Shown here: one piece after another, positions 13,068-25,880 of the stretch
Layout: each line of letters begins with the position of its first letter
Numbering within the stretch: the first letter of the stretch is position 1
Assembly: GCA_019914945.1 (NCBI GenBank)
Contig: CM034102.1
Location: 5,631,501 to 5,695,500, forward strand
Direction: 5' to 3'
Source: Typha latifolia
Taxonomy: Eukaryota > Streptophyta > Magnoliopsida > Poales > Typhaceae
Length of the DNA stretch: 64,000 nt
Program-made: the position numbers and the translations under genes
The notes under the pieces: generated by a model
What the model was told of the DNA's origin: nothing
The model's database searches: none
The model's input: the letters and a program-made list of their open reading frames with translations, nothing else

Positions 13068-14649
13068 CCTCACCCATTAATTATTGTCATGCATACTGTA
13101 GTAGTATGTATTAATAGTTTGTACTATGATTCAAAGATTGCCCAAACTCCTTTCTTGTCAATCCATTACGGATATGACCATTCTCCGATCTCATTTTCTT
13201 TTCCAAAAGAGAAACAAAGAGATTAATATTCTACAACTTTTGACACCTTTTGTAGTATCTTATTCAAATTATTTTTTTTTTGTCATTGAGTTAGTTACAA
13301 AAGCTCCTATTAATTATTCCTCCAAATTAATTTAAGTATGGACTTCATCATGGGTTTGGTCATTAATAAAGCACAAGAGACGTGCATTCATGCATGTCTC
13401 TTTCTCTAAAGCACAGGAGCCATAGCTTTTTCTTTTGTTTTTTTTTAAAAAGTAATTACTACTAAAATTTTTCGCAATATCATAATTATCATTATTTATG
13501 ACAAAAGTAAAATAATATTTTTTTTAGATCTATTTTTTATTTTAATCATGATTAGTTAAATCAACTAATGATATATTTGAAAGAACACAATAATTTCCAT
13601 AGCAATTATAATATTTTAAAAAAAATTAGTGATAATTATGTAAAAGTCTGTTTTCTTGGGGGGCTGGAACCCATTATAACTATTATTTGCTGAAACCAAA
13701 CATTAGGATTATTTGAAAGAACGAGAAGGATTAAGCTAATTAATCAAAGCTCCATAAAAAGTTCTTCCGAGGGGAGAGAGAGAGAGAGGGAGAGGGAGAG
13801 GGAGACAGCAGCAGAACAAGAAGCCATCGCATGCCCAAAATCGATGGTACCCGTTGAGCAGTTAGAATCATAGTCCTAATATAGTCCAACCATATAATAT
13901 ATAAGATGGATAGTACAAAGGGAGAAGGAAAACAAAGAAGAGATTAATTAGGACTTAGATAGGTGTGCATCTTTGCAGTGATCATCTGGGTATCAGGGGA
14001 AAAAAGAAAGTAAGCATGCATGGGCCCTTATCTTTTAGAAATTAGATTCTCCTTTTGTCTTTGTTTTGATCACAAAGTACACGTCTAGGGTTGAGCAATT
14101 GTATTGCTTTGCTAGAAATGTCATTCTGTGCAGGATTTTGACCTATTAGGAATAAAAGGATACTTGAGGCGACATTAGAAAAGCAATAATTTACTGCTCC
14201 ATGCATCAGAAGATCTTGGGAAGATAGTTTTGGAGAACATAAAACATTTTTCCTTTAGTGTTATATGTGTGTGTATATATATATATATATATTATGAGAT
14301 TGAATAATGCTTAGATACTTATAAATTTAGTTCAAATATTGTGGATAACTGGAATTCTCGACTTAGATATCATTGAATTGGCAGTGATATTAAGCGAATC
14401 AATATGTATTTTTGGGGCATGATTATTACAAACGAAGTGGAGGTTTTTCTTTAATGAAATGCTGATAGACTAGAATGATTCGGTAACTTTCAAAGAGTAC
14501 AACATTATAGTGGTAGCCCGATACATAGAAAGGAGGAGAAGGCTTAAGCGACAACTATTTTACACAAGCCTTATATTTGGCTCGTAATAAGCAGCACTAT
14601 AGATAAAAATAGGGTATCAAGGCCGAGGACACACAAAGAGATAAAAAAT

Positions 14650-14790
14650 GGAGCATAGTCAAAAAAAAATTACAAGAGCAAAGAGCCTCGAGTCAACCTT
14701 TTAGTTTTGTCTAGTCAGCAGCCCAAGCAACAGTCTTATGAATCGTTGAATAATGGAGGAGCAAGAGCTCGCTAGCTAAAATTGAAAGAA
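14650..14790. repeat. Dispersed repeat, copy 1
   Basis: The word GAGCAAAGAGCCTCGAGTCA, followed by ACCT, occurs here (about 14674) and again near 25755. The flanks of the two sites are only loosely similar. On the minus strand both read into a frame with LTRGSLL. This suggests diverged copies of an unidentified dispersed element, possibly a retroelement end. The family is not identified. Confidence 0.4.
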
Positions 14791-17700
14791 TAGTAACAAA
14801 CATCTCCCTGCAAAAAAGGCCAAAGTAATAAAAAAAGATTAAACTTTTTCCCAAAAAGAAAGGTGTATGTGATAGACTAAGATATTGACATCATACTGTA
14901 ACCATGCAATGAAAGGAAAGGGAGAGGCAGCACGACAATCACAGCTAAAAGGCGACAAACATCAGGATAAGGAAGGGATAGTAGATAAGCACCAGTGAGA
15001 AGGGAACGATTGCAGCAAATATGGAATGGTTGTGATTGAGCAATGAGTGAGGAGCGATGGAGTAACCAAACGATTATAGTGGAGCACGTCACAGTAGAGC
15101 GAAGCGGGGGCGGTTGAGCGTGGGGAAGTGCAATGCAGTTGAGGTGCTTGACACGGTTTCGGCCAGACGAGGGAGGAGAAGGAGAGGACCAAAGAACACT
15201 GGTTGGGAAGGAAGAAATGCTGAGGGGGGAGAGAAATGAGAGGAGAAATTTACTTGCCAACAAATAGGGGCCACCAAATATATGGCCCATTAGCAATGAC
15301 AGGTCCATTGGCATCGGCAATGAGGGCTTCAGGCCTTAAGTGCCAAACCCATTGCCAATAAAATAATGAAGTATAGAGCTATCATCGCTACGTCCGAGGC
15401 ATTTGGGAAAAAAGCTCCTGCATAGTTTCTATATAAATTATGTGCAGTTTATTATAGAAAACTATGCATTTAGTATCACTTATTTTATTTTATTTTCTAT
15501 TAACTATTTATTAACATGGTAATAAATCAATAAAAAGAGGAATCAAGAAGTTTGCTTAGTCTAACATAGGCTGTAAATCATTTCAGGTTACTTGGCATAA
15601 ATTGTTGCCACAGCATCAGGTATCTATATTACTTTATAAGATTTCAGGTTAATTATAGACCATCCGAGATTTAATTCAAGCTTGATTCAAGTCTAAGTTT
15701 TAAATTCTGGCTTAAATTAGGCTTATCAAGCCACGCAAATTAGACACGAAATAAGCTCGAATTGATTCTAACTTGATATTTTAGGCTAGGCTCAAAACTT
15801 TTAATCCAAGCTTAAAAAGAGCTGGGATCTATTAGCCCAGCTCAATTACTGTCCCTAATTACATTGGGACCAGTGCGATAACAAGGAAGGTTTCAGTATG
15901 GGTCAATATGTATGGCCTGGTCCGGCTTCCGTTAGATGTATCAACTTATCTAATAACTCAATTGCATCCGAAAGATAACATCAAAAATGTAGCATTTGAG
16001 TAAGCATGATCGAGGCCGTCGAATGCGCACAATTAATATTGCAAGAAGACATATTCAAGATCAGCATGCACCCAACCGAAATCTGCGACAGTATGAGATA
16101 AGGTGGTGAGACACATTATATCTATATAGGGCCTAAGTTGGAGTTTGGTCGCGATCTAACTATCTTGTATGTGTTGGATAGACGTGATCATTGGACAGGC
16201 CGAACTTTTTGAGCCAGATATACCAGACACCTCTATACCAGAAGAAATTAAAATAGATTGCTAAAGACCTAATCTAGATATACCAGACACCTCTATTATA
16301 TTTGCTTAAAAGATGATATTTTATCTTGTATTATGATATAGGGTAGTTTTTGAACTATTTAAATAATTCATGCAACGGTAAAATAGCTCTTTTTTTATAC
16401 ATATGTTCAGTTTTGATTATGGTTAGTTAAATTAACTAAGTAATAATATTTTTAAAAGAGTAAAAGATTTGGGAGGTAATTATAATATTTTGAAAAATAC
16501 ACTCGCAATTATGATATTTGGTAATTAATCAATTAAATCTAGTGGGCCAAGAGAGAAAATTTCTAGAAATCAATGGGTAGGCAATTACCCTCCTCCCTCT
16601 CGCTCCACCATTGATCACAGTTATAAGGTTCATGAGATGGAGTATGATTCTAGATGTCTGAAACAATACAGGAGAAATTATAAGAAAAAAAAAATTGGGT
16701 GCCTATGTGACCGGCACATGTGCTGAACTCTAGGGTACGTGCACACACGTGTGCTCCTTTTCTCTTTTCCTCCCTTTTGCTTTCTTCTTCTCTCTCTTTT
16801 GTCTCTTTCTTCTTTTCTCTCCCACGATTGTTATTTGCCCTTTTTCTCTTCTCGCCTCCATCGGGTGTCGTCGGATTTCGCTAACCCCATGAACCACGTC
16901 GTGTGCGAGTCCTCTATTTCCATCTTTAATTAATTCTATTATAGTAGCATATAGAATCTCCTCTCTCTCCCATATTTTGTTGATGCCTTCCTCAAAGGGA
17001 TTGGCCAGCCGATGACCTTGAGTTGAAGTCATGTTGGTCCAGGGAGCTTCACCTCTCGAAGCTTTGCTAATTGCCACCCTTCATGGGCTTTCCCCGCTCT
17101 TAGGAGAGGCTACACCTTGAGGCCTCTCCCCACTTAACTTTCAAACTATTTTTCGGCTACCTTGATGCCGACCTTGCTCCACATTCACTCAATAAGCTTC
17201 TCCTACCATCAAATAAAAATTACATTAAATATTAATTTCTATTTTTTGTGTAATATAATTTTGATATTTTTAGTTAATGATATGTAATGCTTAGATGTTT
17301 ATTTTGTATAATATAATTTTGATACATTTAATTAAAAAATTAGTAATTTAAAATTACTTCTAAAATTATTGGATATTAGTCTTATTTTAAAATTACTTCT
17401 AAAATGATTTTCCAACTATATATTTTTTATTAAAAAATAATTATACTAAGAGGACGTATATATTATATTATTATTTTTAATAAATATGTACATTGGAGTG
17501 CCTTATGGCTCCACGTCGGTTGGAGAATCATTACTTTTCGCTATATTAAATTGCAACGTGTAATTAAAAATCTAGCCATTGGGACACGTGGACAACATAT
17601 CTAACCATTCGATATTAAATGCTTTAAGTTCAATGTACAAAAATAATAGGTTAAAATCGGACCGAAATACGGTGATAGCGTTGAGGATCTGAGGCGTGAA

Positions 17701-17851
17701 GCCGTGGTACAATCCCATTCAGGCATTTTTGTCTTACATGCGGACAGACAATCAACATGTGTTAGATATTTTCCATTGTCAATCCAGCTCACCTCATCTC
17801 CTCAAATTAGTCACGCATCTCGTCGAACATCGATCGTCAATTATCCCCAAA

Positions 17852-18335
17852 ATGGAGTTTCCTGCCCTCCTCCTCTGCATCCCACTCGTCATCTCCCTCC
17901 TCTATCTCCTCCTCTCGCTACTAAAGAGAAGACCCAGCACTCCCCCACCGGGCCCGACGGCTCTTCCCATCCTTGGGAACCTCTTCGACTTGGACTCCTC
18001 CCTACTCCACCGCTCTCTCGCCCGTCTCGCCAAAACCCACGGCCCAGTTCTTACCCTCAAGCTTGGTCTCACCACCACAATCGTCATCTCCTCCCTCAAT
18101 TCCGCTCGCGAAGCCCTACAAAAGAAAGATCAAGCCATCTCAGCTCGTTGGGTCCCCGACGTAGCCCGCGTCATTAGCCACTGCGAGAGATCTATCATAT
18201 GGCTCCCCACCTCCAACCCTTCATGGAAACAACTACGAAGCATTAGCGCGACGTACCTCTTTTCCCAACGTAGCCTCGAAGTCAGCCGACATCTTCGCCA
18301 CCAAAAGGTTTGTTGTTAACGGGTTGTGCGCAATC

Positions 18336-18366
<31 letters not shown>

Positions 18367-19622
18367 CTCCTTAATTTTCCCTTTCCTGCCAAAGGTTCGC
18401 GAGCTCGTCGACTACGTCCGCCTGCGCACTGGGCGCACGATAGACGTCGGCCACGTGGTGTACGGGACGATGATTAATCTCTTATCGAACGCTCTGTTTT
18501 CCGTCGACGTTGTTGATCTAAATAACGAGTCGTCTCAGGGATTTAGAAGGTTGATCTCGGGCCTCGTTGAGGTGTCTGGGACTCCAAATATCTCCGATAT
18601 TTTCCCCTTCCTGAGTGCTTTGGATTTGCAAGGGATGCGGCGTCGTTGCGGTGCGATGTTGAAGAAGTTTTATAAAGCTATTGATGATATAATAGAGGAA
18701 AGGATGAGGAGCTCAAAGTGTGGGGAGGAAAAGTTTCGTGGCGATTTCTTGGACTCTCTCCTTCAATGCCATGCTAAATCCGAACTCAGTCGGCAGGAGA
18801 TGGTCTCTCTCCTTGCGGTACTATTCTGTTACACAAACACAAGCTTTACATACATTTTGTTCTTAACATTATTGATAAATTGCAAATATATGTATAGCTT
18901 TATTATATATAAGTTATAATTAAAATAGTCAGATAAGCATAATCGTTAAGATGGCATATATTTGAGTCCACGACGGACCGAGCTGCACGGAATCGGACTC
19001 ATTCCCAACCATTGTCCAGGACTTATTTGCTGCGGGGACCGACACGAGCTCCATCACAATCGAGTGGGCCATGGCCGAGCTGCTCCGCCACCCGAATGTC
19101 CTATCAAGAGCCCGATCCGAGATGCAGGAACTTGTCGGATCCAAACAACTAACCGAATCCGACATCCCCAGGCTCCCCTACCTCCAAGCCGTGGTGAAGG
19201 AGGTCATGAGGCTCCACCCAGCCGGGCCGCTCCTCCTGCCCCACATGGTGGCCGAGTCCGACGTGGAGCTCTGTGGCTACCGCCTGCCACGTGGCGCGAG
19301 GGTGCTGGTCAACGCGTGGGCCGTAATGCGGGACCCGGAGGTGTGGCCGGACCCGGAGGCGTTCAAGCCGGAGCGGTTCTTAGATCCGGATTCGGATCTC
19401 CAAGGTCGGGATTTTGGGTTTCTTCCATTCGGATCCGGGCGTAGGTCGTGCCCGGGAGCGCCGATGGCGACGAGGATGGTGCCGTTGGTGTTGGGTTCGC
19501 TGCTGCACGAATTTGATTGGATGCTGCCAGATGGGGTGGGGCCCGGGGACGTGGACCTAAGTGAAAAGTTTGGTGCTACGCTTTCCATGGCTGTTGGTCT
19601 CAAGGTCGTGCCAGTTTTATGA
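17852..19622 (+). CDS. Cytochrome P450, CYP76-like, 3 exons, 493 aa
   Basis: Membrane-anchored haem monooxygenase of the endoplasmic reticulum. Exons: 17852-18307, 18395-18817, 19020-19622, all phase 0. An N-terminal hydrophobic anchor (about residues 4-25) leads to a Pro-rich hinge, PPPGP. The I-helix oxygen-binding motif AGTDTS is at 298-303, the ExxR pair at E354/R357, PERF at 410-413, and the haem loop FGSGRRSCPG at 430-439 with ligand Cys437. No key residue is missing and no frameshift is seen, so it looks functional. The second intron sits just before the I-helix, where CYP76 and related A-type P450s have theirs. The first intron (87 bp, TA-rich) is extra. CYP76 members hydroxylate monoterpenols such as geraniol, or other small molecules; the substrate here cannot be read. 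An AATAAA lies near 19730. Confidence 0.9.
18308..18394 (+). other. Extra 87-bp TA-rich intron in the P450 gene
   Basis: Begins GTTTGT and ends GCCAAAG before GTTCGC. It contains a (TA)n run at about 18339-18365. Removing it joins HLRHQK to VRELVDYV, the usual P450 continuity. Reading through it would hit a stop within a few codons. The two exon-intron edges are similar to each other (CCAAAAGGTTTG and CCAAAGGTTCG). Confidence 0.8.
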
Positions 19623-20486
19623 GGTGGATTAGACTTTGAAATTTGTTTCGGTTCTTTAATTATTGGAACAGACTACTATGTCATATGCTCTTCAAGTAAT
19701 AGTGTTCATGAGCATGGTTAAAGTTTCAATAATAAAATGCATACAGTGGTGGTCGAATGGCAAACACAAGGATAATGACTCAAAAAAAAAGGACTTATTT
19801 AGCCAACTCGTAGGTACCTTTCATTAACGGTGAAGCTGGACGAACTTCTCCCGTCTCAATGGAGCTGAAGATCCAAACAGCTAGACTTGCAGAGCTTGTA
19901 ACACTCGCCCACTACTACACCTGAGACAGGCATGACAAGATGGAAGACTCTTTACTTCAAACACACACACACACACAAAAAATATCTATATGGACTCAAG
20001 ATATTCATTTAAGAGACGTTTTATCATAAGAATTCATATATATGAAGATATTGACTTAAAATTTGGTAATATATATATATATATATGGTCTCACCCAATT
20101 TAGAAATTACCAAAACACAACTTGAAAAAGTATTGATAAGCCATGTCTCAACAAGTTGGTTGCTTTGTAAGTGGCTTGAACAAGAGTATCCAAATAGATG
20201 TACAAGCTTGCAATCAGCAACACTTTTAGCTACAATTGGCTTATTAAGATTGTATGCGTCAACGTCAACGGTTCAAAGCACAAAACAGTAACCAAAGTGG
20301 TGATGAAGAAGCTCAATCAATTATTGAATACTAACAGGTATATTCTACCGACATACTCCAATATTGGTGTATTGGCAAGGTTTATCGCCCGACAGATGTA
20401 ACTTAGGAAACTTATAAAAGATTTGCAACTAAAATTTCTTAATGTTACCCTTGAGGATAAGGGTGTTCATGAGGTGTGAGGAATGT

Positions 20487-20700
20487 TATTATAGTGGATA
20501 GTTACACTACATCCTTTTAGTGTAGTGCATTCTCTTATGTTTGCACATGTAGTAGTGGGTTAATGGATAGTTAATTAGTTTGAAGTGTTGGTATTCTTTG
20601 GAAACGTGGGGTTGTAGTTGTAACTAATGAATCCTTGTATATATGTTAAAAACATGTATAGAGCCAGGCTTATGTCAGTAATCTAGGAGGATTATGGTTT
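20487..20700 (+). mobile_element. Possible decayed LTR sequence
   Basis: A run starting TGTTATTATAGTGG follows the purine-rich GAGGTGTGAGGAA, in the arrangement of a polypurine tract and LTR start. I could not find a second copy or a clear 3' end, so this is tentative. Confidence 0.25.
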
Positions 20701-20741
20701 CCTTCAAAGCAAACTGAAGCTCTACCAATTACTCTTAATTC

Positions 20742-21469
20742 TAGGGCTTGTTAAAATAAACGAGTAGTTGAAGTTTGGCTCGAAAGGCTCAGGATAAATC
20801 CGCACGAATTGATTTGAGTTGAGCTGAGCCATTAATTTAGGTTTGAAATTAATTTCAAGCTGAGCTTAAGCGGAAGTTAGCTCGCTCAAACTTGACTCAA
20901 TAAACTTAAATTAATTTTATATATTAATAATTTATTTATTAAATATAATTTATAACCATTTAGATCTAAGATCCAATGATCTATTCTCTCCCAAAAATAA
21001 AAACAACTCCAATAGCCCTCAACCAATCCAAGCCAACCTAAATCACGTATCCCCTCTCTAAATCCCAAATTCCCTCCTCCATGACCACGTTGGCTTCCTC
21101 CTCTATGACTCCATCGAACTCCTCCAAGACTCCACCATATTAGGTAAGGTGTGTTGCAAGCATGGGGACACTTACAAGTTTCGCTTGAGGTGGGAGAGCA
21201 ATATGGTGGAGAACCAGCTCAACGCCAGATGTTGTGTGGCTCTCCGAGTTGGTTTAGTGATAGGTCTCGTTGTGCTAAATTTTCGTGAATGCTAAAGTTT
21301 TCTAGATGTATGTAAAGAAGATTGTGGCTATGGCAGTTGGTTAGATCCATTTTGTGCAGGCCTCTTTTAAAGCTTGTCTATGCTCAAGCTCAGTTGTGGC
21401 TTGAATCCAGCTGAGCTGGGTCTATACGAAACCCCCGGCTCACTCAGACTTAGCTTATTTACACCCTTC
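20742..21469. mobile_element. hAT-like non-autonomous element, copy C, with internal coding-like segment
   Basis: Starts TAGGGCTTGTTAAAATAAA and ends TTATTTACACCCTTC, resembling the ends of the copies at 26.5 and 39.2 kb. Flanks are CTTAATTC (20734-20741) and CTTGATTC (21470-21477), an 8-bp target duplication with one mismatch. The outer parts are rich in AAGCTT/GAGCT words as in the other copies. The interior differs: 21062-21292 is GC-richer and open for 77 codons on the plus strand, which I do not recognise. Confidence 0.55.
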
Positions 21470-22250
21470 CTTGATTCTATTCTACTCACAATAAAAAAAA
21501 TTAAAAAAGAAACCCTAACAACTAAATCTCTCATACTGAGTCAGATTGTCACTCGATCCATCTCGTTAGTCTGTAACACCTATGTATTGAAAAATGCTAA
21601 CTTCTTTGTCTAGCCTACAATTTGCGGACGAGCTCTTAATCTATCAAAAAACAAAGACAAATACAAGAAGTTGGACAGAAATAGTCTCCAGTGACTCAAA
21701 AACACACTAATGATAACAATAGTTAATATAAATGAGTTAAACATAATGCCTAATGACCATAATAGCTCTGTATAAGTTTACATATTCTACTCTTTTTTCT
21801 GGGACTATATTTGGCAATATAAAAAGATATTTTAACTTTTTTATTTTAAAAATAACATAACATTCTCTATTTCATCAATAGCTGGTAGATGTTTATAAGA
21901 CAATAGAAGTAAAACACACTGATTAAATGAAAAAAAAATACATATTTCTTAGAATGTTAATGATACTAAAAGCAAACACATCAGGTAATTTTTTAGATAC
22001 AAATTTCCTCTTTTGATCTTCTTCATTTATCATTATTTCTGTATCCATCATTCGCTGGATCACAAGTTCACAATTAATGCATCATACCAACAGATAAGGT
22101 GAAAAATAATACGAAAAAAATTATAAATGATATAAAAAGAGTACCTGTTTAGTTCCAAAAGATAAGGCGAAAATGATACCATAAATATTATAAATGAATG
22201 AAGTTATTCACCATATGCTTGCCTATGTTTGTCTGATAAGCCTGGCTTAC

Positions 22251-24981
22251 TTACATCTCAACATTATCGATGTCCGAGAGATCAACTGATTTGAGGGAAC
22301 CTTGTGGGGAGAGTATCTGCAATACAGAAATTCTCTTATGCTGTGGAATGCGACTAATTTTGAGATGTTCCTCGTTGCTCAATTCCCAATCAAAGATTTC
22401 AAGGTTCTCCTTGAGCCTCTCCCCCTTGAAGCTCTTAACTACCATGCTGACACCTTGCTCATAAATCCATCTCAGTGATACCTGAAGGAGGGAGAGATAA
22501 TACGGCAGCAAATCTTTAATAACTTTAGGATGTCATTTTATTAAATTCAAGTATATATTATTTATCAAGGAAAAAATATCTGTATGTATTCACTTTATGT
22601 AATGCATATCTAGAACAAAGTGACCAATAATTTACTACAACAAAGTAGATTTTGTATCTTCTTAATTAGTAAATCAACAAAGCATTTATGTATCATTTAC
22701 TTTTATAACATTGAAACTCAGGATTTTATATTTCTTCAATGATGAGGAGAAATTGTGTCACTGTATACGTACATTCTAATGATTTCTATTTTGTTGCTGA
22801 CATCCATTTTCAGCATTAGCTTTATAACTAGGATTTGTAAATTGTTTGGTTTGAACCTTACTAGAGATTTGAGTCATATATTAATAATAAGATGATGAAA
22901 GCTATCCATCACATTTTTATATCTATTGGAAGATCTACTATGCCTCATGATTCCAACAATTCGGTCATCTGACTAACTTTCCTTTCCCCTGTGTTCCCAT
23001 TATTCCAGAAGAATGCTATCTTCCCCCCTATTCCATATTAGCAAAGACTAGATGAATTTCCAAGCGACTTATCAAAAGTTTGAGTGTTGTCAATTGTGAG
23101 ATCCTGCTCCATGCTAATCAGGCATTTTATATGTATAGCAAAGAATAACTAACTAGAAATATATCTGACGAGTGACGACAGTTAGCATCACAAGTACCAA
23201 AAGATCTAGTTAAATCAATCAGTTTAATGGGCATGATCCTTTATTATCGCAGGGAAGCAAGTGAAGACTGAGGTAAAGAAACTTTTAAAAGTGTTGGAGA
23301 GCATAGTTTTCTAACTTCAACAATGACACCATTGTTTGTAAATACTGATGACCTGCAAAACTTACTGAATTAACATACAGCATCTACTTCTACATACTAA
23401 GTAGTTGTATTCAATCCCAATAACTAGAAGAGAGAAAAGGAAAAAGAAGCTTTCCTTAAGATTCAGACGGGAAGTTGTAAACTAAGAGCATTTAACCACT
23501 ACCTGAGCAACAGTCTTTCCTCTAGCCTTAGCTATCTCTTTGAGCACCTCACAGTCCATCACTGCCATATTTCCTTGGCCTCCCAAGGGAGAGTAAGCAG
23601 TCACAACTATACCCTTCTCTGCACAAAATTCCCGCAACTTCTGCTGCTGCCAAATTGGATTCATCTCCACCTACAACGCAAATCGAGGCTTGCTCAATAT
23701 TTCTTACCTGAGAAGTTTAACACTTTCTTGCTTCTAATAAACAAAGCAATCAATGGACCTGGTTCACCGCTGGGGGTATCTTAGCATTTACGAGCAGCTC
23801 TTCTATCTTCTTTCTTGTGAAATTGCTAACACCTATCGCCTTTGCCAGACCGAGCCTTTGACACTCTTCCATGGCTTCCCAAACGGCCTTCAAGTCCATA
23901 GGGACAATGGCCTCTCTGTTTATAGGTAAAAGAGATGTCCCAGGCTTTACACTCACGGGCCAGTGGATCAGATAGAGATCAAGGTGATCCATTTGAAGGT
24001 TCCTGCAACCGGGGACCAACATATAAGTACAATTTATTCAGATATTAGAGAATCCTAATGTGAAGATTAAATCGAAATATATTCTTAATGGATGAATATG
24101 GACATAGGACATAGTTTGGCCCCAATAATCAATATCTTGTAAAGTATTGCATATTGAAAATTTTCATCGTTTCAGAGTAAAACACTCGATAGCAGAGTCA
24201 TGATCAAATCAAGAGGTGCACAGACACCTTCCTTTCAGGGACATTGACCCCTTAAACCTTCCGTTCGTTGTTATATGTTAAGAAATTGGCACGTGATGGT
24301 CACCATAATTATTTTTAGGCGCTTTAGGACTATTTTACTTTTATTTTAAAGGAAAAAAGAAAGAAGTTGACGTTTTCTTAACACTATTAGGGGTGAAAGA
24401 TTTAGATAGTTAAAATAGTGAAATTGTTAGAAGAAAAAAAAAAACAGAGAGATTATGTAAATATTAGCAATAGTTGAGGGTCTAGCCGCAATTAATCATC
24501 AATTTAATGCTTAGATTCTTACTATTTGTTAGCAAAAGAAGTTCTTTTAAGTATCAAAGAACTTGTTCAATAAAGTTCATAATCTTCAAAATTTCCTCGA
24601 CGAAGAAATTAATCATTTCTGAAGCAGCCCAAATAGACCCGAAAGCCCTAACCTTAAGCTCTTCTTGATCGCAGGGAGAACCAACTCCGGGTGGCAATCG
24701 TGGCACCAAACCTTGGAGGTGACGAAGACCTCCTCCCTCGACCTTATGAGCCCGAGCCGGACGGCCTCGATGACGGCGTCGCCGAGGGGCTTCTCGGAGC
24801 GGTACAAGGAGGCGGTGTCGAAGTGGCGGTAGCCGAGCTCGACGGCGGCGAGGATGGCGGACTTGGTGTTCTCCGGCGCGAAGGGGTACGCGGCGGTGCC
24901 CATACCCACGAGCGGCATGGCCCGGCCATCTCCGGAGCTCAGGGCCACCTCCGGTATGTGTATGGCCGTCGCGGATGCCAT
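22251..24981 (-). CDS. NAD(P)H-dependent aldo-keto reductase (AKR4 type), 4 exons, 323 aa
   Basis: Soluble (alpha/beta)8-barrel oxidoreductase that reduces carbonyls with NADPH. Minus-strand exons: 24981-24653, 24002-23759, 23670-23503, 22481-22251, all GT-AG; together they give an unbroken frame of normal family length. The catalytic tetrad is complete: Asp55 and Tyr60 in FDTASLY, Lys90 in VTSKVW and His123 in YLIHWPV. The cofactor-site motif GVSNF and the late motif [14 protein letters not shown] are also present. Related plant enzymes are annotated as codeinone-reductase-like, methylecgonone-reductase-like or polyketide-reductase-like; the sequence alone does not show the substrate. Exon 1 is GC-rich, the later exons AT-rich. 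It converges on the P450 gene, with a 2.6-kb repeat-filled gap between them. The donor of intron 2 (GTCCAT) is weak. Confidence 0.93.
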
Positions 24982-25306
24982 AGTGTCTTCTCTACGGCGG
25001 TGTTCGTGTGCTACGAAGCGGTCGGCCGGAGGACGGTGGTTAAAGATACAGTGGAGGGGAAGGAAAATTACGTTTCTAACTTGGAAGGTTCGGATTGCCG
25101 GTCAAAAGAAGCGGCAGGGCAGGTGGTGGATTAGGAAACATGGGAAGTATCGGCTACGAGACTCAGGAGGTTCAGGCAGACAGCTATCTAACAACGTGGT
25201 GGTAATAAATAAAACAAAACGGCAGGTAGGATGATAAAATATAGAGTGAATTATATTTACACCCCCCAACTTTAGTTAAAATAATATCTTCCTTCTCTAG
25301 ATCTAC

Positions 25307-25472
25307 GTGAAGCCAGCATAATGAGAGTAACGGAATCTCCACCTTAAACTTTAGATTTTGGTGAAACGATAACGACAGAATATCCACCCTAAACTTTTAG
25401 ATTGAGGTGAAACCATAACAATAGTGACGGAATATCGTCCCTAAATTTTAGATCTAAGTGAAACGGAACACT
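25307..25472. repeat. Imperfect minisatellite, about 50-bp unit, about 3.3 copies
   Basis: Units start GTGAAAC or GTGAAGC at about 25307, 25361, 25407 and 25458. They share CGGAAT/CAGAAT, CCACC and TAAACTTTTAGAT words. It sits 0.3 kb upstream of the aldo-keto reductase start codon, in the promoter region. Confidence 0.65.
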
Positions 25473-25734
25473 TGATAACTACAATACCCCTTACAAATAT
25501 ACGTCATTAATTTCTAAATCAAAATAAATTCAATGATATAGTTACCTTCAGGCTTCAACAAACTGGTTGTGGTGGTTCAATGCCATCGGGAGAGATATTT
25601 TTTTATTTTAAAAAGTGCATATTAATTCATTAACTTTCAAGAGTTATATTAATACAGTTTGATACATTAATAGCCAGTACAACAATTTAAATAGAGAATC
25701 AGACCCAAGGTATATTATAAAATTAAAATAAAAA

Positions 25735-25880
25735 ATAATTATATAACTTTTCATGAGCAAAGAGCCTCGAGTCAACCTGCAAGTTTTGTTAATTCGATAA
25801 TCCAAGACATGACTATAAGAATTCTCAAAGACAGAAGAATCGAAAATTACCCACAAAGAACAAGTTAAAAAAACAAACAT
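25735..25880. repeat. Dispersed repeat, copy 2
   Basis: Shares a run of more than 20 bases, including GAGCCTCGAGTCAACCT, with the site near 14674. Similarity decays beyond it. The element type is not identified. Confidence 0.4.

Larger units (their letters stand above)
8227..17851. other. Long intergenic region with repeats, no gene seen
   Basis: About 9.6 kb without a recognisable gene. It includes a miniature LTR element (9827-10036), GAA and CT microsatellites (12529-12548, 13026-13063), a TA tract (14269-14291) and repeat-like sequence at 14.5-15.3 kb. A 15.66-15.84 kb patch is rich in AAGCTT/GAGCTC words like the hAT-like family described elsewhere. A short direct repeat starts AGATATACCAGACACC near 16216 and 16277. 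A pyrimidine-rich stretch with patchy open frames lies at 16.74-17.2 kb. A CACGTG G-box lies near 17585, about 265 bp before the P450 start codon. The interval 11.75-12.05 kb is GC-richer with several ACGT cores, but no gene is visible. Confidence 0.55.
19623..22250. other. Intergenic with repeat elements, no gene seen
   Basis: P450 3' region, then repeat-derived sequence. About 20.45-20.70 kb resembles a worn LTR: a purine-rich run precedes TGTTATTATAGTGG. A hAT-like element follows at 20742-21469. The remainder is AT-rich with no recognisable coding sequence. Confidence 0.5.

Noticed and set aside
14877..15320. Minus-strand frame of 147 codons
   Set aside because: Low-complexity Leu/Ser/Pro composition, repeat-like surroundings, no splice partners or family resemblance.
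16730..17077. Minus-strand basic frame of 115 codons
   Set aside because: Has no ATG at its start and its Lys/Arg-rich end is just the complement of a CT-rich run.
17852..19622. P450 as a pseudogene because its frame is interrupted twice
   Set aside because: Both interruptions are explained by GT-AG introns and all catalytic motifs are intact.
19020..24981. P450 plus aldo-keto reductase as a metabolic gene cluster
   Set aside because: Only two enzyme genes, convergent and separated by repeats; no third pathway gene and no evidence of shared regulation.
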